Part shown: piece after piece, positions 20,599 to 32,284 of the stretch
Layout of the letters: each line of letters begins with the position of its first letter
Position numbering within the stretch: position 1 is the first letter of the stretch
From: Tieghemiomyces parasiticus
Taxonomy: Eukaryota > Kickxellomycota > Dimargaritomycetes > Dimargaritales > Dimargaritaceae
Assembly (NCBI GenBank): GCA_027575765.1
Contig: JANBPT010000412.1
Location: 1 to 37,372 of the forward strand
Length of the DNA: 37,372 bases
Reading direction: 5' to 3'
Notes under the pieces: model-generated
Told to the model about the DNA's origin: nothing
What the model saw: the letters and a program-made list of their open reading frames with translations, nothing else
The model's database searches: none
Translations under genes and position numbers: made by a program

Positions 20599-23500
20599 AG
20601 AGTAGATGGTTGAAGCCCAGGGTACTAGGAGCCAGCATCGACCGAAGCCCGCTGTAAGCAAGTAAGGACGCGTTAACCTTGATGGCTTCCAGTGACCAGG
20701 CTTGGATTTTTTTTAGGCACATCAAAGAGAGCTCGCAGCAAGCCCAAATTCTTGTACCAGTCCTAATCTGTTAAGTTGAGAGAACACTGAGTTCACTGAC
20801 CTCACTAGCTTCTGGTCGATTCACCTAAATGACTTCGGGCATAACGGTGGCGCTGGCTCCACTGCAAGGCTTTCTCAGTGAGGGATAGTCATTTACCGCC
20901 CAAGTGCACCTCATGCGTCAGCCTATGCGCCACGCAGCGTGCAGGACAATAGGGCACCGGAGGCAATCCGGTCGAGCATGGTAGTCCGCCCATTCGGGTC
21001 TCCCAGGTACACTAGGCAAACAGGTATAATACCATCCTTGTTGCAAAAGCAATGCTTGTATACCTTATGGAAGGAGGGGATCCTTTAGAGTATTTTAATT
21101 GTTCGCCAATACTACTTCATGGACTACCGGGCAGGGATAGTGTATACGCACCTTGCCCTACTGGCACGGGAAGTGAGACTAGGGAGTCCTAGCATTGCAT
21201 CCTACACCCCCTCCTCCCCCTACCTCTGCACATGCAAGCCCCGCAGCAAGCTAATCCGCTTCCATTTTTCGCAGCTTGCTCCCTTTCTAATGCACCTGCA
21301 AACGCAGCGGCAAGAGGATGGCGACAATGCTAGTTACCTTTATCGTGGCGTTTATACTCTGCGTCGAGAGTGCAGAGTTGTTTTGGAAGAGACCCTCGCC
21401 TGCCTGTGTGGGTGTCTGCATATAATATTTTCAGTCGTTTAGTCACACCACAGCTGAAACGTTGAGCTTGGCGGGCGCGATAATTTTGGCACGGAAGTGA
21501 ACCGCGGCCGTTCTGCCCACTGGGCCGACAATGAATCTACCTCGTTCCTTCCATGGACTTTCGACTACCGGCACTGCAACCAAGCCTTTGTCCCGTCGCT
21601 GAATGCCTCCACGACTGCACTGGCTAGATCGCTCTGCTGTCATTGAACCGGTGGTATGCCCTAATCGTATGCGGTTAAAATTCGTAGCTTCTCCTTAAGC
21701 AGGCGTCCACTGCCGCTTATGGAATGGGGCTATTCGGCCAGCCTTAGAGACAGAGGTTAGGCCTCCATACCTAATATAAATCTAGTTATCAGTGCGCCCC
21801 CAAAAACCACCATACATCTCACAAATGTAGAGCCGTGTACCAGTAGGCGCTACCTTTTACTTTATGTCACTGATCGTGGCACGTCGATATGTCCGTATCA
21901 CAACTTGTCAACTTCTAACGTCTCTTTGATAGACTCAGTTTTAACGTGACAGACATAATCTTATAGGCCCCTCGACATTGATCAACCCATATGCTCACCA
22001 TTTATGTACTACCAATGCACCAATTAGACCCTTACCACGTGTGAGTTCGGGGGGAGGTGCTTACTCCAGACTCCTATTGTCCGTACTATAATCCTTTGGC
22101 TGGCTCTAAACCGGGGTTGCGTTATTCTTACCACAGTGCATCAAGGAGGTGCCACCCATAACTTAGCATCGCTAAGTACGAGCCATTTTGAGTCGCGAGC
22201 GTTCCGCCTCAAACGATCAAACTGGTGTCATTCGGGCTTTAACAGTCCCGGTGGGAAGGAAGGAGGCTTATTTAGCATTGCGTAGACACCGCGACCCTCA
22301 TTTGTATGGTGGCTAGCCAATGTCCGTTTATAAAACTCCTAGCGGGAGAAGGGAGGTGAGTGTCATAAAAATATATGCTCTGTAGTATTCTCAAGAAAGG
22401 GGAAGGGGCGGAATTAGTCATCTCGCTCGGTAAATCAATTGATCCGTGGGCCTAATCGAGGTCAGACAACCCTGCCCGCCCACTTTGGCGCACAATTGCA
22501 GCTTTAGGCAGGTTGGACAGGGTAATCGTACATCTTTTTTGTGGCATGGTCTCTCGCCGCACTGCTCAAACCCCCTCCTCGCTCAGCGTGCATAATCAGT
22601 CAGTGGTATTTAGTATGGAAAATGGGGGACAAGGGTGAGATATACTGACCTGGGGACTGCAGGCTTATTTTTTCGAGCCTGACTCGCCTCGTAAAGTTGC
22701 GACCGGTGCGTGCGCGCTGCGGGTAAGAAAAGATGCATGATAATTTGTCAGCTGTACCCAATTTCAGAACTAACCTTATACGGTTCAGGTCTGGGCGTGA
22801 GAAAAGGGTATTACTAATGCCGACTGTAGTTCCCTACGGTTAGCCCCTAATAGTGTGGTACAGGTACACTGTAGAGGGGATAAATGTTATTCCCCCGCGA
22901 TTCCAAGGCAAGTCGGGCCCGACAACAAAAGCATGGCATGGTATGGCCTTGGCAGTAAAATTCGTCATGGCTATATTTAGTGTGGTGGAAAGGGACCAAG
23001 AGTAGGCTGCACTGCTTGGTCTCCAGACAAGATAGCAGCGACGGCCGGTATACACATCAGACTTGGCGATAGTTTTCAGCGTCTCCGTTGGTAGTTAGTT
23101 TCAATCACACCGACAATGTGCAGTGTTAATCGGAGAAGCCATCTTGTAAAGTCACCTAACTCCGAAACGGCCGCTCTTGGCTCACAAGGTTTTCAAGGAA
23201 AGCTGCTAAGGATAAGAGACGTGGCGATCGAAGCCGGCCATAGTGGATTGCCAACCAAAGTGGAATGTTGTAACGGCGTGTGTCTAGCCTGGGGGTGGGA
23301 GTCCAAAGGTAGTCAAACACAATCGGGCTTCGAAGTACAAGGTTTTAGGTCGCCAGTTTTTGCCGGTTTACTAGACATCTTTGGTGTTAACCTTAGCCTA
23401 TCCATTCTGGACCACATACAAAGAATACACGTTACGAGGTGTTTCAGAGAGGTTCGTTTCGAGAGTCCCAATCCGCTCGACGGACCTTGGCTAGCAGATT

Positions 23501-26500
23501 CCCCCTTCCCCAGTGACCATATGATCCCGGTTACGTGGTGATATGTACGTGAACCTCCATAGACACCCGAGCTGAAATATCAGCGTTTGACGCCCAGCCA
23601 GCGTTGATTTTCCTCCCATCTCCAGGGCGGCAAATGAGTCCGACGGCGTATCCTTAACACTAGGACACTCCGAACTGGGTAAGTGGAATTGCAATATCAA
23701 CGTACACCCTAGTCGGTGATCTTATCGCCGAGGTGCCCACGATAACCGCGTACTACCAAGAACACCATCTTGGCACGGAGAAATGATGAGGCGGGAGGTG
23801 TAGAGGCCGTTCTAGTCCGCCACTACTTTGAGCCTTTCGAAGGGTGTTGTCGAAGGGAACAGGGTGCCTATGTAAAAGAGGGTAGTGAGGGGGGAGGACT
23901 TTGGGTAGGTTAAGCGGAAATGGTGTTGCTCGGGGCCTAGGCGGTACGCATACCCTTTTTGGCAACAGATTAGCTGATTAGAGGGACTAAAGTTTACGAT
24001 CGAACCCCAGGAGCCTTGGTTTCGTCAAGTCCATCAAATATATACGACCAACTGTTATTTTTTAACTGGCTCAATCTAATCAGACTTCCTCGACCATACC
24101 TCAAAACCCATACGGATTAAAGCATGTCGCAGCCAAACAGGAGGTACGAACGACCGCCGCAAGGCCGTGAGGTAGAAGGAAGGAGAGAGTCAGTTCGCCA
24201 CAATGCCGCCTTCTAGACAAATTGAAGATTAGGGCCATCGCCTTCAGGCTTGGGCCCTAACCTAGTTAAATGGTGGGGGGGACGTGTGGCGCGTTCACTG
24301 CCGCTTTCCCCTTATTCCGGTAATCCATACTGAATGTGCCAATCACCACCACGCTGGTCACCGGCCTTTTACTTTTTCTTTTTTTGGTTCGCCCTTCTTT
24401 AGCCCTCCCTCCCTTCTGGGCCTCTGTCCATCGGACATCGACGGGTCCCAGTGACTCAGGGGCTCTTACTGCCACCAGGATCAAGACGAGTCAAACTGGA
24501 ACTCAAAAGCTACGAGCCCTGTTTAACCTTAGAGTCGCCGAAGCGTGAAACCGAGCCAACCGGCTGGTGTCACCGCAAAGCCCCGGGGTATTCCGATGAT
24601 CCAATGTCAATATAAGGAAACTCCGGGGTAACGGAAATCCGGTGGACCCGCCGGGCGAATGACCGTCGCCCGGCGCAGGTCCGAACGAATGGATGACCAC
24701 GCAGGTTTAACGTTATGAGCCTCACGGGTGACTTGCATCCTCGCTCTGCAGCCCTGTCACCGATGGTGTCCATTGGACCTCCTCCCTTGACGCCGCCATC
24801 CTATCCCAGGTATTAGACATTGGGGCGGCGCTGGATAGACCCCCAGGCCCTCACTCCATCGATCCTCTCGCCTCCTTCCTAGGATTATGTCATATGATAA
24901 TCGTGCCACCCCCGCGCACCTGAATGTAATTAGGGCACTTCCGATCTAGAAACTTGGTGAAGTTTAATTATTGGTGCCGAATGAAAATACAAAGCGAATG
25001 ACTTTGGAGGGAGAGGGTTCGGACGTTGTTACCCGCCTCCATATCCTATCCAACTGTCCACGAGAAGGATGGGCAGTTGTGGGTGATTACAAAGGTGACA
25101 TCGTCGGGCAACTGGATACTCCGGGAATCGGCTATCCCCTATACACATATACATAATCCGAGGTGATATCTACCGCCACTACATTTACGTTTGGCTCCGG
25201 GTCGGTTTGGGTGCGGTCCGGTTTGGACAACTGCGGTGTTGTATGAGATCATTATGATCCGGAGTATCTGCTAAACCCACTCCATGCACCCCAGAATGGT
25301 AATACTGGTCTTGATCACCGACCCTATCTTGGTTGGTAGGTTGGTTATGATTTTAAGCAACCGGTGGCCGCTTTCATAATGGCATACACAGGGAAGGCCG
25401 TTCGCCTGCAAACTAGTTGGTTTATGTCAAAGAGAACAGTTACTCGTCCTCCTTCGTGGCATCACGATATCCCCTTGCGTAGATGAGGTACAGGTGGAGA
25501 AGGTCGTGTCGACCTGCTTTATTTTGACCGAAAAGTTAAAGTAGTTCGGCTTGTCTCTTATAGTCACTTTTCATAAAGATCGGCCCCTATTAACCAACGA
25601 CTGCCGATGATTCCTCTTCTCCGCTTTTCTCTGTTGCAGCAGTCAACCAGGGAGTCAAGCACAGAGTAGAAAGGGAAAGATAGTGAGACCCAACCCCGAG
25701 CGCCATCATGGGGCCTCGGTAGTGGAGGTGCAGGAGTCCTGATTTTCGCAGTCCCTGCTGAACAGAAAGAATGCAAAGTGAGAAAAGCAGGATGCACTGA
25801 TATAATAAATGGAGGGATGTACCGGAGCCGGATGGAGGGGACATGTTCGTGACCAACACGCTGCGCCCCTGACCCAGCTAATACTGGTAATCCCTATTAA
25901 GTTATGTAGGTCTAGCATGTTCGACGGGTAGGCCAATGACCTAGCTGGCCGTCGACATTGACACGGCATTAGAACGGGCACCAAACAGTGTAAAGTAACC
26001 ATGGCGGCCTAAAAAGGGTCCAGCAGATATGGCTACGCGCAGATTTACATAGCCAAAATATTTCACGGATAAAAATAAAGTGGAAAAGCCGGCCATACTG
26101 TAGGGCTCAGTGACCATTCGTTGGCGGGCCCGACCCTCCGTCCCTTTTCCCGCACGACAATCCGCCGCCATAGTGGTCTGTGCCAACCTACTGGTCGCCG
26201 GTGTTGTGTTAAAGTCTCTTCCCCAACGCTAGGTTCAGGCTGCAATGGCCGGCTGGACGGCAGGCAGGGAATACTGCCCCCCCTCGCTCAGATTGCTGCT
26301 CTATCGCAGCGAATGCCACGGGGTTTAGACGTCGATATACCATTTTCCACTCCATAAATTACCTATCAGCACCAGAATTGGGGGGCGCGGTTTAATCAAT
26401 CGAGCCTCGGTAGCGGACTGATGGGTCGGAGTGAGGGACAACAGGATATCACTACTATATTCTTTTTTCTATTTCCCTCGACGGTGCCACTTTCCGTAGG

Positions 26501-27530
26501 GCCTGCCCTGACTCACTCGCCCCCACAGCCTGACCGTACGGCCAACCTGCTACTGAACACCAAGTATAGATAGTCCGCCTGGGGGATGGGGTGTGGAACG
26601 CGGGGTGTAACCCCACCGCTGAGGGTCGCCAACCGAATGGGCTCAACGCGAGAGGGACGGCGGCGGGAAGGGCCAGCACGGCGAAACAATCGCCAGGCCA
26701 ACCAGTCGGGCGTAACCGGCGCCTTGTCCGCCCCTAAAACTTCCTCACTCCACCAGTGGTCGGAAAATGACACTACTGTTGGCGTCTGCTGCGGCGCGCA
26801 GCCCCCCTCCCCGCTCATCAGATCTCCGGCCCCGACGCTCTTTCTTGCCCCCCTGGGCCCGGCCTAGTGAATGGCCTCCCCCCTCTCATTGCTTTCCAGG
26901 TCCGTTATCTTTCTCCTTTGTGCCCTGTTCCTCACCACCGAGATAGGTTGATCCCTGCCAAGACTTCGCGATGTCTGGAGGAACCAGCCAAGGGGGGGGA
27001 TACAAGGACCTTGTATAGGGGGAAGTCAACACCGACCTAGCGTGGCAGTGGCCCAGGAACAAGGCATAGAGAGGTTCAGCAAGCGCCAAGAGACAGGGAT
27101 GCACCAGGCCATTCCTTCTCTCGCCGCCCGCTGGAGGCGTTGGAAGGGCAGGGAAGAGGTCTTTGGCACCAGCAGCTCCTACGGGCGCCTTTTGGTTCGG
27201 GGAAAAGGTTGGGCCGCAGACGAACGTGAGAAGTGGGGAGGGGATCGTTAGCGCATTTTAGTCAGCCTGGCCAAAAAACCAGAGTCGTGGGGCGCAGCGG
27301 GACCGAGTGTATCGAGGCACGACCCCAACGATTGGCCCGGGGAGCCGCGGTCTGATTAAGCGCCTAGTTGGATAAAAAGAGGGGTGGCGAGGCTAGAAAA
27401 ACGGGGTGTCCGGAATCGTCGGTCCAATCGGCAGCAGGGGGGGAAGCTCATGGCCTGATCGTACAATAACCCTCCTTCTCCCGCGGTGCCGCCATGCCCC
27501 TCCCTCCCCATACCGGGTCTCGCGTTAAAC
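20599..27530. other. Long gene-poor spacer
   Basis: Nearly 7 kb without a supportable gene. The largest open frame is 141 codons on the plus strand (23116-23541), with no domain, repeat or codon bias like the neighbouring genes. A 70-codon frame near 24336 would begin with a leader-like hydrophobic stretch but starts at GTG, not ATG. Candidate internal tRNA promoter (B-box) matches do not form T-arm stems. I recognise no reverse transcriptase, transposase, integrase or terminal repeat. Confidence 0.5.
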
Positions 27531-27545
27531 GTGTGTGTGTGTGTG
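27531..27545. repeat. GT microsatellite
   Basis: Seven and a half GT units, located about 35 bp before the TATATA motif of the bZIP gene. Such alternating purine-pyrimidine tracts can affect promoter chromatin, but here that is speculation. Confidence 0.8.
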
Positions 27546-27578
27546 CCAGGTTCATCTCCGGGCCATCCCGTGCAAACA

Positions 27579-27584
27579 TATATA
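27579..27584 (+). promoter_or_regulatory. Candidate TATA element of the bZIP gene
   Basis: CATATATAG about 430 bp upstream of the start codon is followed by a pyrimidine-rich stretch. A second AT-rich run (27748-27762) closer to the gene could serve instead, in which case the leader would be about 250 nt or less. Confidence 0.4.
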
Positions 27585-27741
27585 GTCGGCAACGCCCGCC
27601 CCATATCTTCAAGTTGTTCACTACCAGGATTCTAACCCTTTCAACTCCAGCCACCATATCTGGCGCTTTGTCTTCCACACTTCTCCTTCCATCACCACAT
27701 CACTCAAACTCCCGTCCGTGATTTCCACATTCGGAAGCCCT

Positions 27742-27747
27742 ATGTAG
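27742..27747 (+). promoter_or_regulatory. Minimal start-stop uORF (ATG TAG) before bZIP
   Basis: ATG is directly followed by the stop TAG. If transcription starts at the upstream TATATA element, this is the first ATG in the mRNA. Start-stop elements are known in other eukaryotes to stall or delay scanning ribosomes. Its presence in the mRNA is unproven. Confidence 0.35.
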
Positions 27748-27762
27748 ATATATATATATATA
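27748..27762. repeat. AT microsatellite in bZIP leader/promoter
   Basis: An uninterrupted alternating AT run directly after the ATG-TAG element. It may act as a TATA region or be neutral simple sequence. Confidence 0.7.
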
Positions 27763-27915
27763 ATTACCAAGTCCGGCCTTGGCATCCATCCCCCTATCCC
27801 AAAATTTGTGAAATTGACAGACCTAACGCTTCATTCGTCAGGACTCAGTGATTCACTTGTACACCTCTTCCCCTTAGCCTATCTTTACTCCTCCCCGACC
27901 TCCCCCCCTGTGTAC

Positions 27916-27969
27916 ATGCGTGTACCGACGACCCGGTCGCCCACTCCTGTCCACCCGTCCAACATTTAA
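27916..27969 (+). promoter_or_regulatory. 17-codon uORF upstream of the bZIP gene
   Basis: An ATG opens a 17-codon frame (MRVPTTRSPTPVHPSNI) ending in TAA 43 nt before the bZIP start. It is the last ATG before the main start and lies within any plausible leader, so scanning ribosomes would meet it. Several fungal bZIP factors, such as Gcn4/Cpc1, are controlled by uORFs; that this one is similar is inference. Confidence 0.5.
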
Positions 27970-28012
27970 TACACCGTCAGCGACCCCCCACCAGCCTTCT
28001 ACGACCCGCATC

Positions 28013-29503
28013 ATGGACGCCAACTACTTGAACCCCAACTTGCTCAGCTACCTGCTCGACCAATCGGCCGGCCTGAACCCGTCCGCCGTTGCTGCCACAC
28101 CCAGCTACGCTGTGCCCGACAATGGTGAGCTGTACCGCCAGCTGCTCACCGAGATGATCAATCATCCTGAATACAACACCGGTTCCTTCTTGCTCGACAG
28201 CAGCGAAGGTTCTTCACCCCTGGTCGGGTCACCCACCCTGCTAACTCCATCCAACCCGACGGCCAGCTTCGCCCCCTCCGCCTTCAACATCAGCTACGGT
28301 GGAGTCATGGCCCCCACCCAGGCCCTGCCCGGGTCTGTCAACATGTTTACCCCCTCCGGACTCCCCACCTCAACCTTTTCGACCCGCCCGGCACTGTCGA
28401 TCGACACCACTACCTCGGCTGGCACCATGACCGCGACCAATGTCACCCGCCCCGTCGCTGGTCCCTCGCCGAACCTTACCAAGGTGGCCGCCAGTAATGA
28501 CAAGCCCTCAGGTGACCATATCTCTTCAGCGTCCCTTACATCGTCGGTGTCTTCCTCCCCCACCGCCTCCTCCCCCACCGCCAATTCGCTCAAGCGTGCG
28601 GCCAGCGCCCTGGACGAGGACGAGGTGGTCGACATGAAGCAGTTATCGTCCAAAGAGCGTCGCCAGATCCGCAACAAGATCTCGGCCCGCAACTTCCGTG
28701 CCCGCCGCAAGGAGTACATCACCACCCTCGAGGGCCAGGTCAGCGAGCTGCAGGACGAACTGGACGAGGCGCACGACTCACTTGAGCAGGCCAACCACAA
28801 GTGCCGGCGCCTGCAGGCCCGCCTTGACCAGCTAGCCCTGGCTGTGGACCCGGCTCTGCTTAAGCTCGCCGTGGAGACCGCTGACCGGGCCACCGCGCTG
28901 CTCGAGCAGCAGGAGAGGGCCCAGCGGGCCGTCGCCGACGCCGAGGAACGTGCGAACCAGCAGGCCGACGCCGATAACAGCAACTCTCCGTCATTACCCG
29001 AGACTGCGATCCCCGCCCACCACCGCAAATCCTCCGCCGCCACGCTCATGTCGCTCCTCAACCTGTCCACTCTGCTCACGCACAGCAAGACTCCCGTCAT
29101 CCTGCCCTCCTCCGCGCCCATCTTTGCCCTTCCGCCCCCCACTCCCTTGGGTACACACACCAGCGATAACGCCACCTCGCCGCCGCCCACGCCCTTCGCC
29201 TCCCCGGTACTCACCGCCATGTCTACTCCAGAGACTTTGGTGGGTGACGACGAGGTTTTGGGTTATTTGGACGGCGGGGCCAAGGCTGCCAAGCTGACTT
29301 CGTCCCGCGCCAGTTTCTGCCACACCCCAGCCTTCTTCAGCACGCATGCCACCGCTACCCCGGTTAACAGCACGAGCCCCAGCCTGCGCGCCAAGCAGCT
29401 CCCGCATAGCCAGGCCGAGCTGGAGTCTCTCGAGAGCACCCTGGCCCACCAGTTTCACAACGTCCTCTCCGCCTCCCTCGACCAGGTCGCCCAGCTCCAG
29501 TAG
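28013..29503 (+). CDS. bZIP transcription factor
   Basis: A 496-residue nuclear DNA-binding protein. The basic region (SSKERRQIRNKISARNFRARRKEYI) contains the invariant N-x7-R signature as N221 and R229, followed by a zipper with Leu at 239, 246 and 267 and Ala at the two intervening d positions (253, 260), extended by a further Glu/Ala/Gln-rich coiled coil to about 325. The flanks are Ser/Thr/Pro/Ala-rich and probably disordered activation or regulatory regions, including a proline-rich stretch at about 365-405. The NFRxRRKEYI form is seen in a group of fungal bZIPs, but I cannot assign it to a named factor; it lacks the Atf1-type basic region. I chose the first in-frame ATG (ATCATGG, A at -3, G at +4); the frame is open further upstream but without ATG. 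No intron is required. The leader carries two upstream ATGs, so translational control is likely. Confidence 0.93.
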   Translation: MDANYLNPNLLSYLLDQSAGLNPSAVAATPSYAVPDNGELYRQLLTEMINHPEYNTGSFLLDSSEGSSPLVGSPTLLTPSNPTASFAPSAFNISYGGVMAPTQALPGSVNMFTPSGLPTSTFSTRPALSIDTTTSAGTMTATNVTRPVAGPSPNLTKVAASNDKPSGDHISSASLTSSVSSSPTASSPTANSLKRAASALDEDEVVDMKQLSSKERRQIRNKISARNFRARRKEYITTLEGQVSELQDELDEAHDSLEQANHKCRRLQARLDQLALAVDPALLKLAVETADRATALLEQQERAQRAVADAEERANQQADADNSNSPSLPETAIPAHHRKSSAATLMSLLNLSTLLTHSKTPVILPSSAPIFALPPPTPLGTHTSDNATSPPPTPFASPVLTAMSTPETLVGDDEVLGYLDGGAKAAKLTSSRASFCHTPAFFSTHATATPVNSTSPSLRAKQLPHSQAELESLESTLAHQFHNVLSASLDQVAQLQ

Positions 29504-32284
29504 AGGAGCTGTACGCGACGCGAGTCACACTGACGCATTTTATCACTCTTTTTCCTCCATGGCATTGTTTCTGCTCCATACTATTTCGTTGCGCCCTTTC
29601 TGTCATTTTTTTTCTCCTTTTTAATACTGTATTATACGCGCCAGTCCATCTGTGTTCACTCTATACGGCTGTTGACCCATTCAACACTCCTCTAAGTTTT
29701 ATCATTTATTGCAGTTAGGCTATTTAAGACTTTGTAAGAAACAATGTAGTAAAACCTTATTATTCAAATCCTAGACTCCCATTTTATTAAAAAGAAAGAT
29801 GGGTCGACGTACAGAAGCCACATTGGCACCGCTTGGATGACCGTTGGCGACTTAATTTGCCACGTTCCGCTGGATTCCTAAAAATGGAGCGAGTCGGGGC
29901 CTAGGAAAGATAAACGGTTCGCCGCTGATGATTCTTAACCACATTCCAAAAACGAGTATCTGGGAGACGATGTCATCGGTGTCGCCATAGCATCACGTCG
30001 ATGAGCAGTACGTTGACTTACGTGGGAAGGCCGAGGGGGAGCCTTGACTAGGTCATGGACAATTGGCCCGGTTGCAACCTTCGGCTCCGACGAGTGGTTT
30101 CACACTCAATCCCCTGTGACGAGGAGTGCCTATCGCCACCAACACCGTAAGCCGGTCGACTCGGCCCGATCCAATTGCACAGGGGTTTCCCGGGAGGGTA
30201 GGCCGGTGGAGCAGCCCTTAGTGACTGACAGGATCGGCAGAGTGTGACATGCATGCCATTAATAATCGTCCCTAGAAGACAGCGGAAAGAGGAAATGTGT
30301 GTGGGTGTGTGCTGTAGAGGGGACGTCGAGGCAGCAATGGTGTGAGGAAATTATTACGGTGGAAAAGGGGATGTCGACCCAACAGCGAGGGGTGGCAAGC
30401 ACGCCAGCTACGCTATCGACGGGTGCGGACTCACATGGAGGAAAGATAGGGTGGCCTGGCCCCCGAGTTGGATACTAAATGAGAAGGGGGAGATAGAGAA
30501 TGGCGTTGGCCCCTGGAGCGACCGGCACGCTAAAACTCATCAGCGCTGCGATCAGGGTCCTACTTGCTAAAGGGGGTGAGTGAAGGAGAGGCCCTGTACG
30601 GGGGAAATGTACATTCGGGTCCCAGGGGTGGATGGTACTGACACATTCATGACAAAAGTGGCCGCAACCGATCGCGAGGCCTGCGAGCAAATTCGGCAAT
30701 TGATGACGTCCGTCGCCTGGGTGGCATATTCCACGCACGTCAGGAGGTGCGTCGTCGGGTAATGTATAAGCCGCATAAAGGTGAAGCCAATGAGGCGGGG
30801 TCGCGCGTATTTGCTAGAATAGCCTGCGAAGAGGGCCAGGTGGTGCCTGTACTGCCGAATGTTCAGGAGAGGTGAAGTACGCTGTTATCCTTCTCCTCTC
30901 ATCCGTAGCCTGGGAGATACATTGGGCTCGCTCCATATGCCTACCTCTGCACCTTGTGGCCTTGGATACCGGAGCCACCATCCGTAGCGGGGCCTAACCT
31001 GGCTGATACATTGTGGCATCTGAATACCGACGACGCGTGGACCGATTACCGTTTAGGAGTGTAATGTGGTACACTCCTTCCCTACCCTTTGCATGCTCGC
31101 CGTGGGGCTGTGAATAGCCCAGAGGTGAGCGAGTGGAGGTTTCAGTAGCCCGGCCACGGTGTAAAATGAGGGTGGGCCCTGCAACGAAGTGGAGGAAAAA
31201 AGGGACTCCGGTTATCTAGCTATGATTCTTGCAGGTGCCGCATCCAGTCGCCAACGACCTTGCTGTCGGAGCCCTTTTGAGTCACTAAACCTCGGCGTGT
31301 CTTCTTTCGGGGTGTTTCTTATTTTAATCCGACCCATCACGGTTCGTTTCAGGACCTTTACAATCCGAGCGTCAGTTGATCCGGCGACTTATTTATCCGT
31401 GATGCAGAGTGGGTGATGCCGAAAATGGGGATGGGAGGGGTCAGGAGGGTGACTATACCTCGAAGGCACCCCCTTATCTATTCAGGTCGGTTACCGCCCA
31501 ATCTAAGTAGCCCCCGGCTCAGCGCTTGCCCCGCCCCTCCTCAGACACGCAGTTTACCCACGAATAGGGAGCGGGGCCTACGAACAGCGCTGTATCCGCC
31601 CGCCTTAAAGTAATGAACCGGCGACCTAATCCCTGGGCCGGCGTTCACACCGCCGACATAATTGGTGACGACTGGCACAGGTAAGGTGGTAATAGGCGGT
31701 AAGGGGATCGAAGGTAGATAAACGTCGTTGGCAAATCAATGGAAGTGCCCGGCAGCCGACAACCCCAGAATATTCGGTGACCATTCTGCTTACATGTAGG
31801 TCAGCAAGGTACGTCCGACTTTCAGCCCCAAGGCACCTCACAGCTGCTCTCCATCTTCGGGGAAAAAAAGAAAAACCAGGAGACAAGGAAACAACCAACT
31901 ACCTTCGAACCCCCTGAACCGATAGCCTAGGTTACATCCCGTCTCCTGTGACCCGTTCTGGGAGGTGGCAGCGGATCGCTAGGGAAGGAAGGGTTGGATC
32001 CCCCTTATTTGAGGTTGGAAAGCCTACCCTCTCCCAGGTGAATCCCGCGCAAGGGTTTCCCTTGACACCGACCAGTACGTTCGCATTGTTGCGTTCCGCT
32101 CACCGCCATTGGTCACCATTGTTTACCGTTTCTGACCAGGCGACTACATTACGTTACCGCATGTAAGGGATCCCGCATCTACTAACGCGTACGCCACAGA
32201 GAAGCGCAGGTCCGTTGTTGGTCAACGCCGGTGAACAACTGCCTACTTCGAACTTGAACGTCGGTTACCGTAAGGCCGCACACC
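29504..32284. other. Gene-free spacer between bZIP and CYB5RL genes
   Basis: The first 300 bp are T-rich and A-rich and probably contain the bZIP 3' UTR and polyadenylation region. The rest has only short frames (90 codons or fewer) without domains. The immediate upstream segment of the next gene should contain its promoter, but no TATA box is evident. Confidence 0.5.

Noticed and set aside
23116..23541. 141-codon plus-strand frame in the gene-poor spacer
   Set aside because: Length is within chance expectation for this much DNA, and there is no domain, repeat or codon preference.
24361..24400. U5 snRNA-like GCCTTTTAC followed by a T-run (Sm-site look-alike)
   Set aside because: The flanks of the loop do not pair, and the spacing to the T-run is far too short for stem 1 and the Sm site of U5.
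24336..24548. Possible small secreted protein with a hydrophobic leader
   Set aside because: The frame begins with GTG rather than ATG, is 70 codons, and shows no codon bias or homologous feature.
21960..25330. tRNA B-box-like matches near 21977, 23225, 24479 and 25310
   Set aside because: In each case the bases flanking the putative T-loop fail to form a five-pair stem, and no matching acceptor or anticodon arms were seen.
28294..29220. 308-codon minus-strand frame rich in Ser, Ala and Val
   Set aside because: Antisense to the bZIP coding region, including the bZIP domain itself; its composition is the mirror of C-ending codons.
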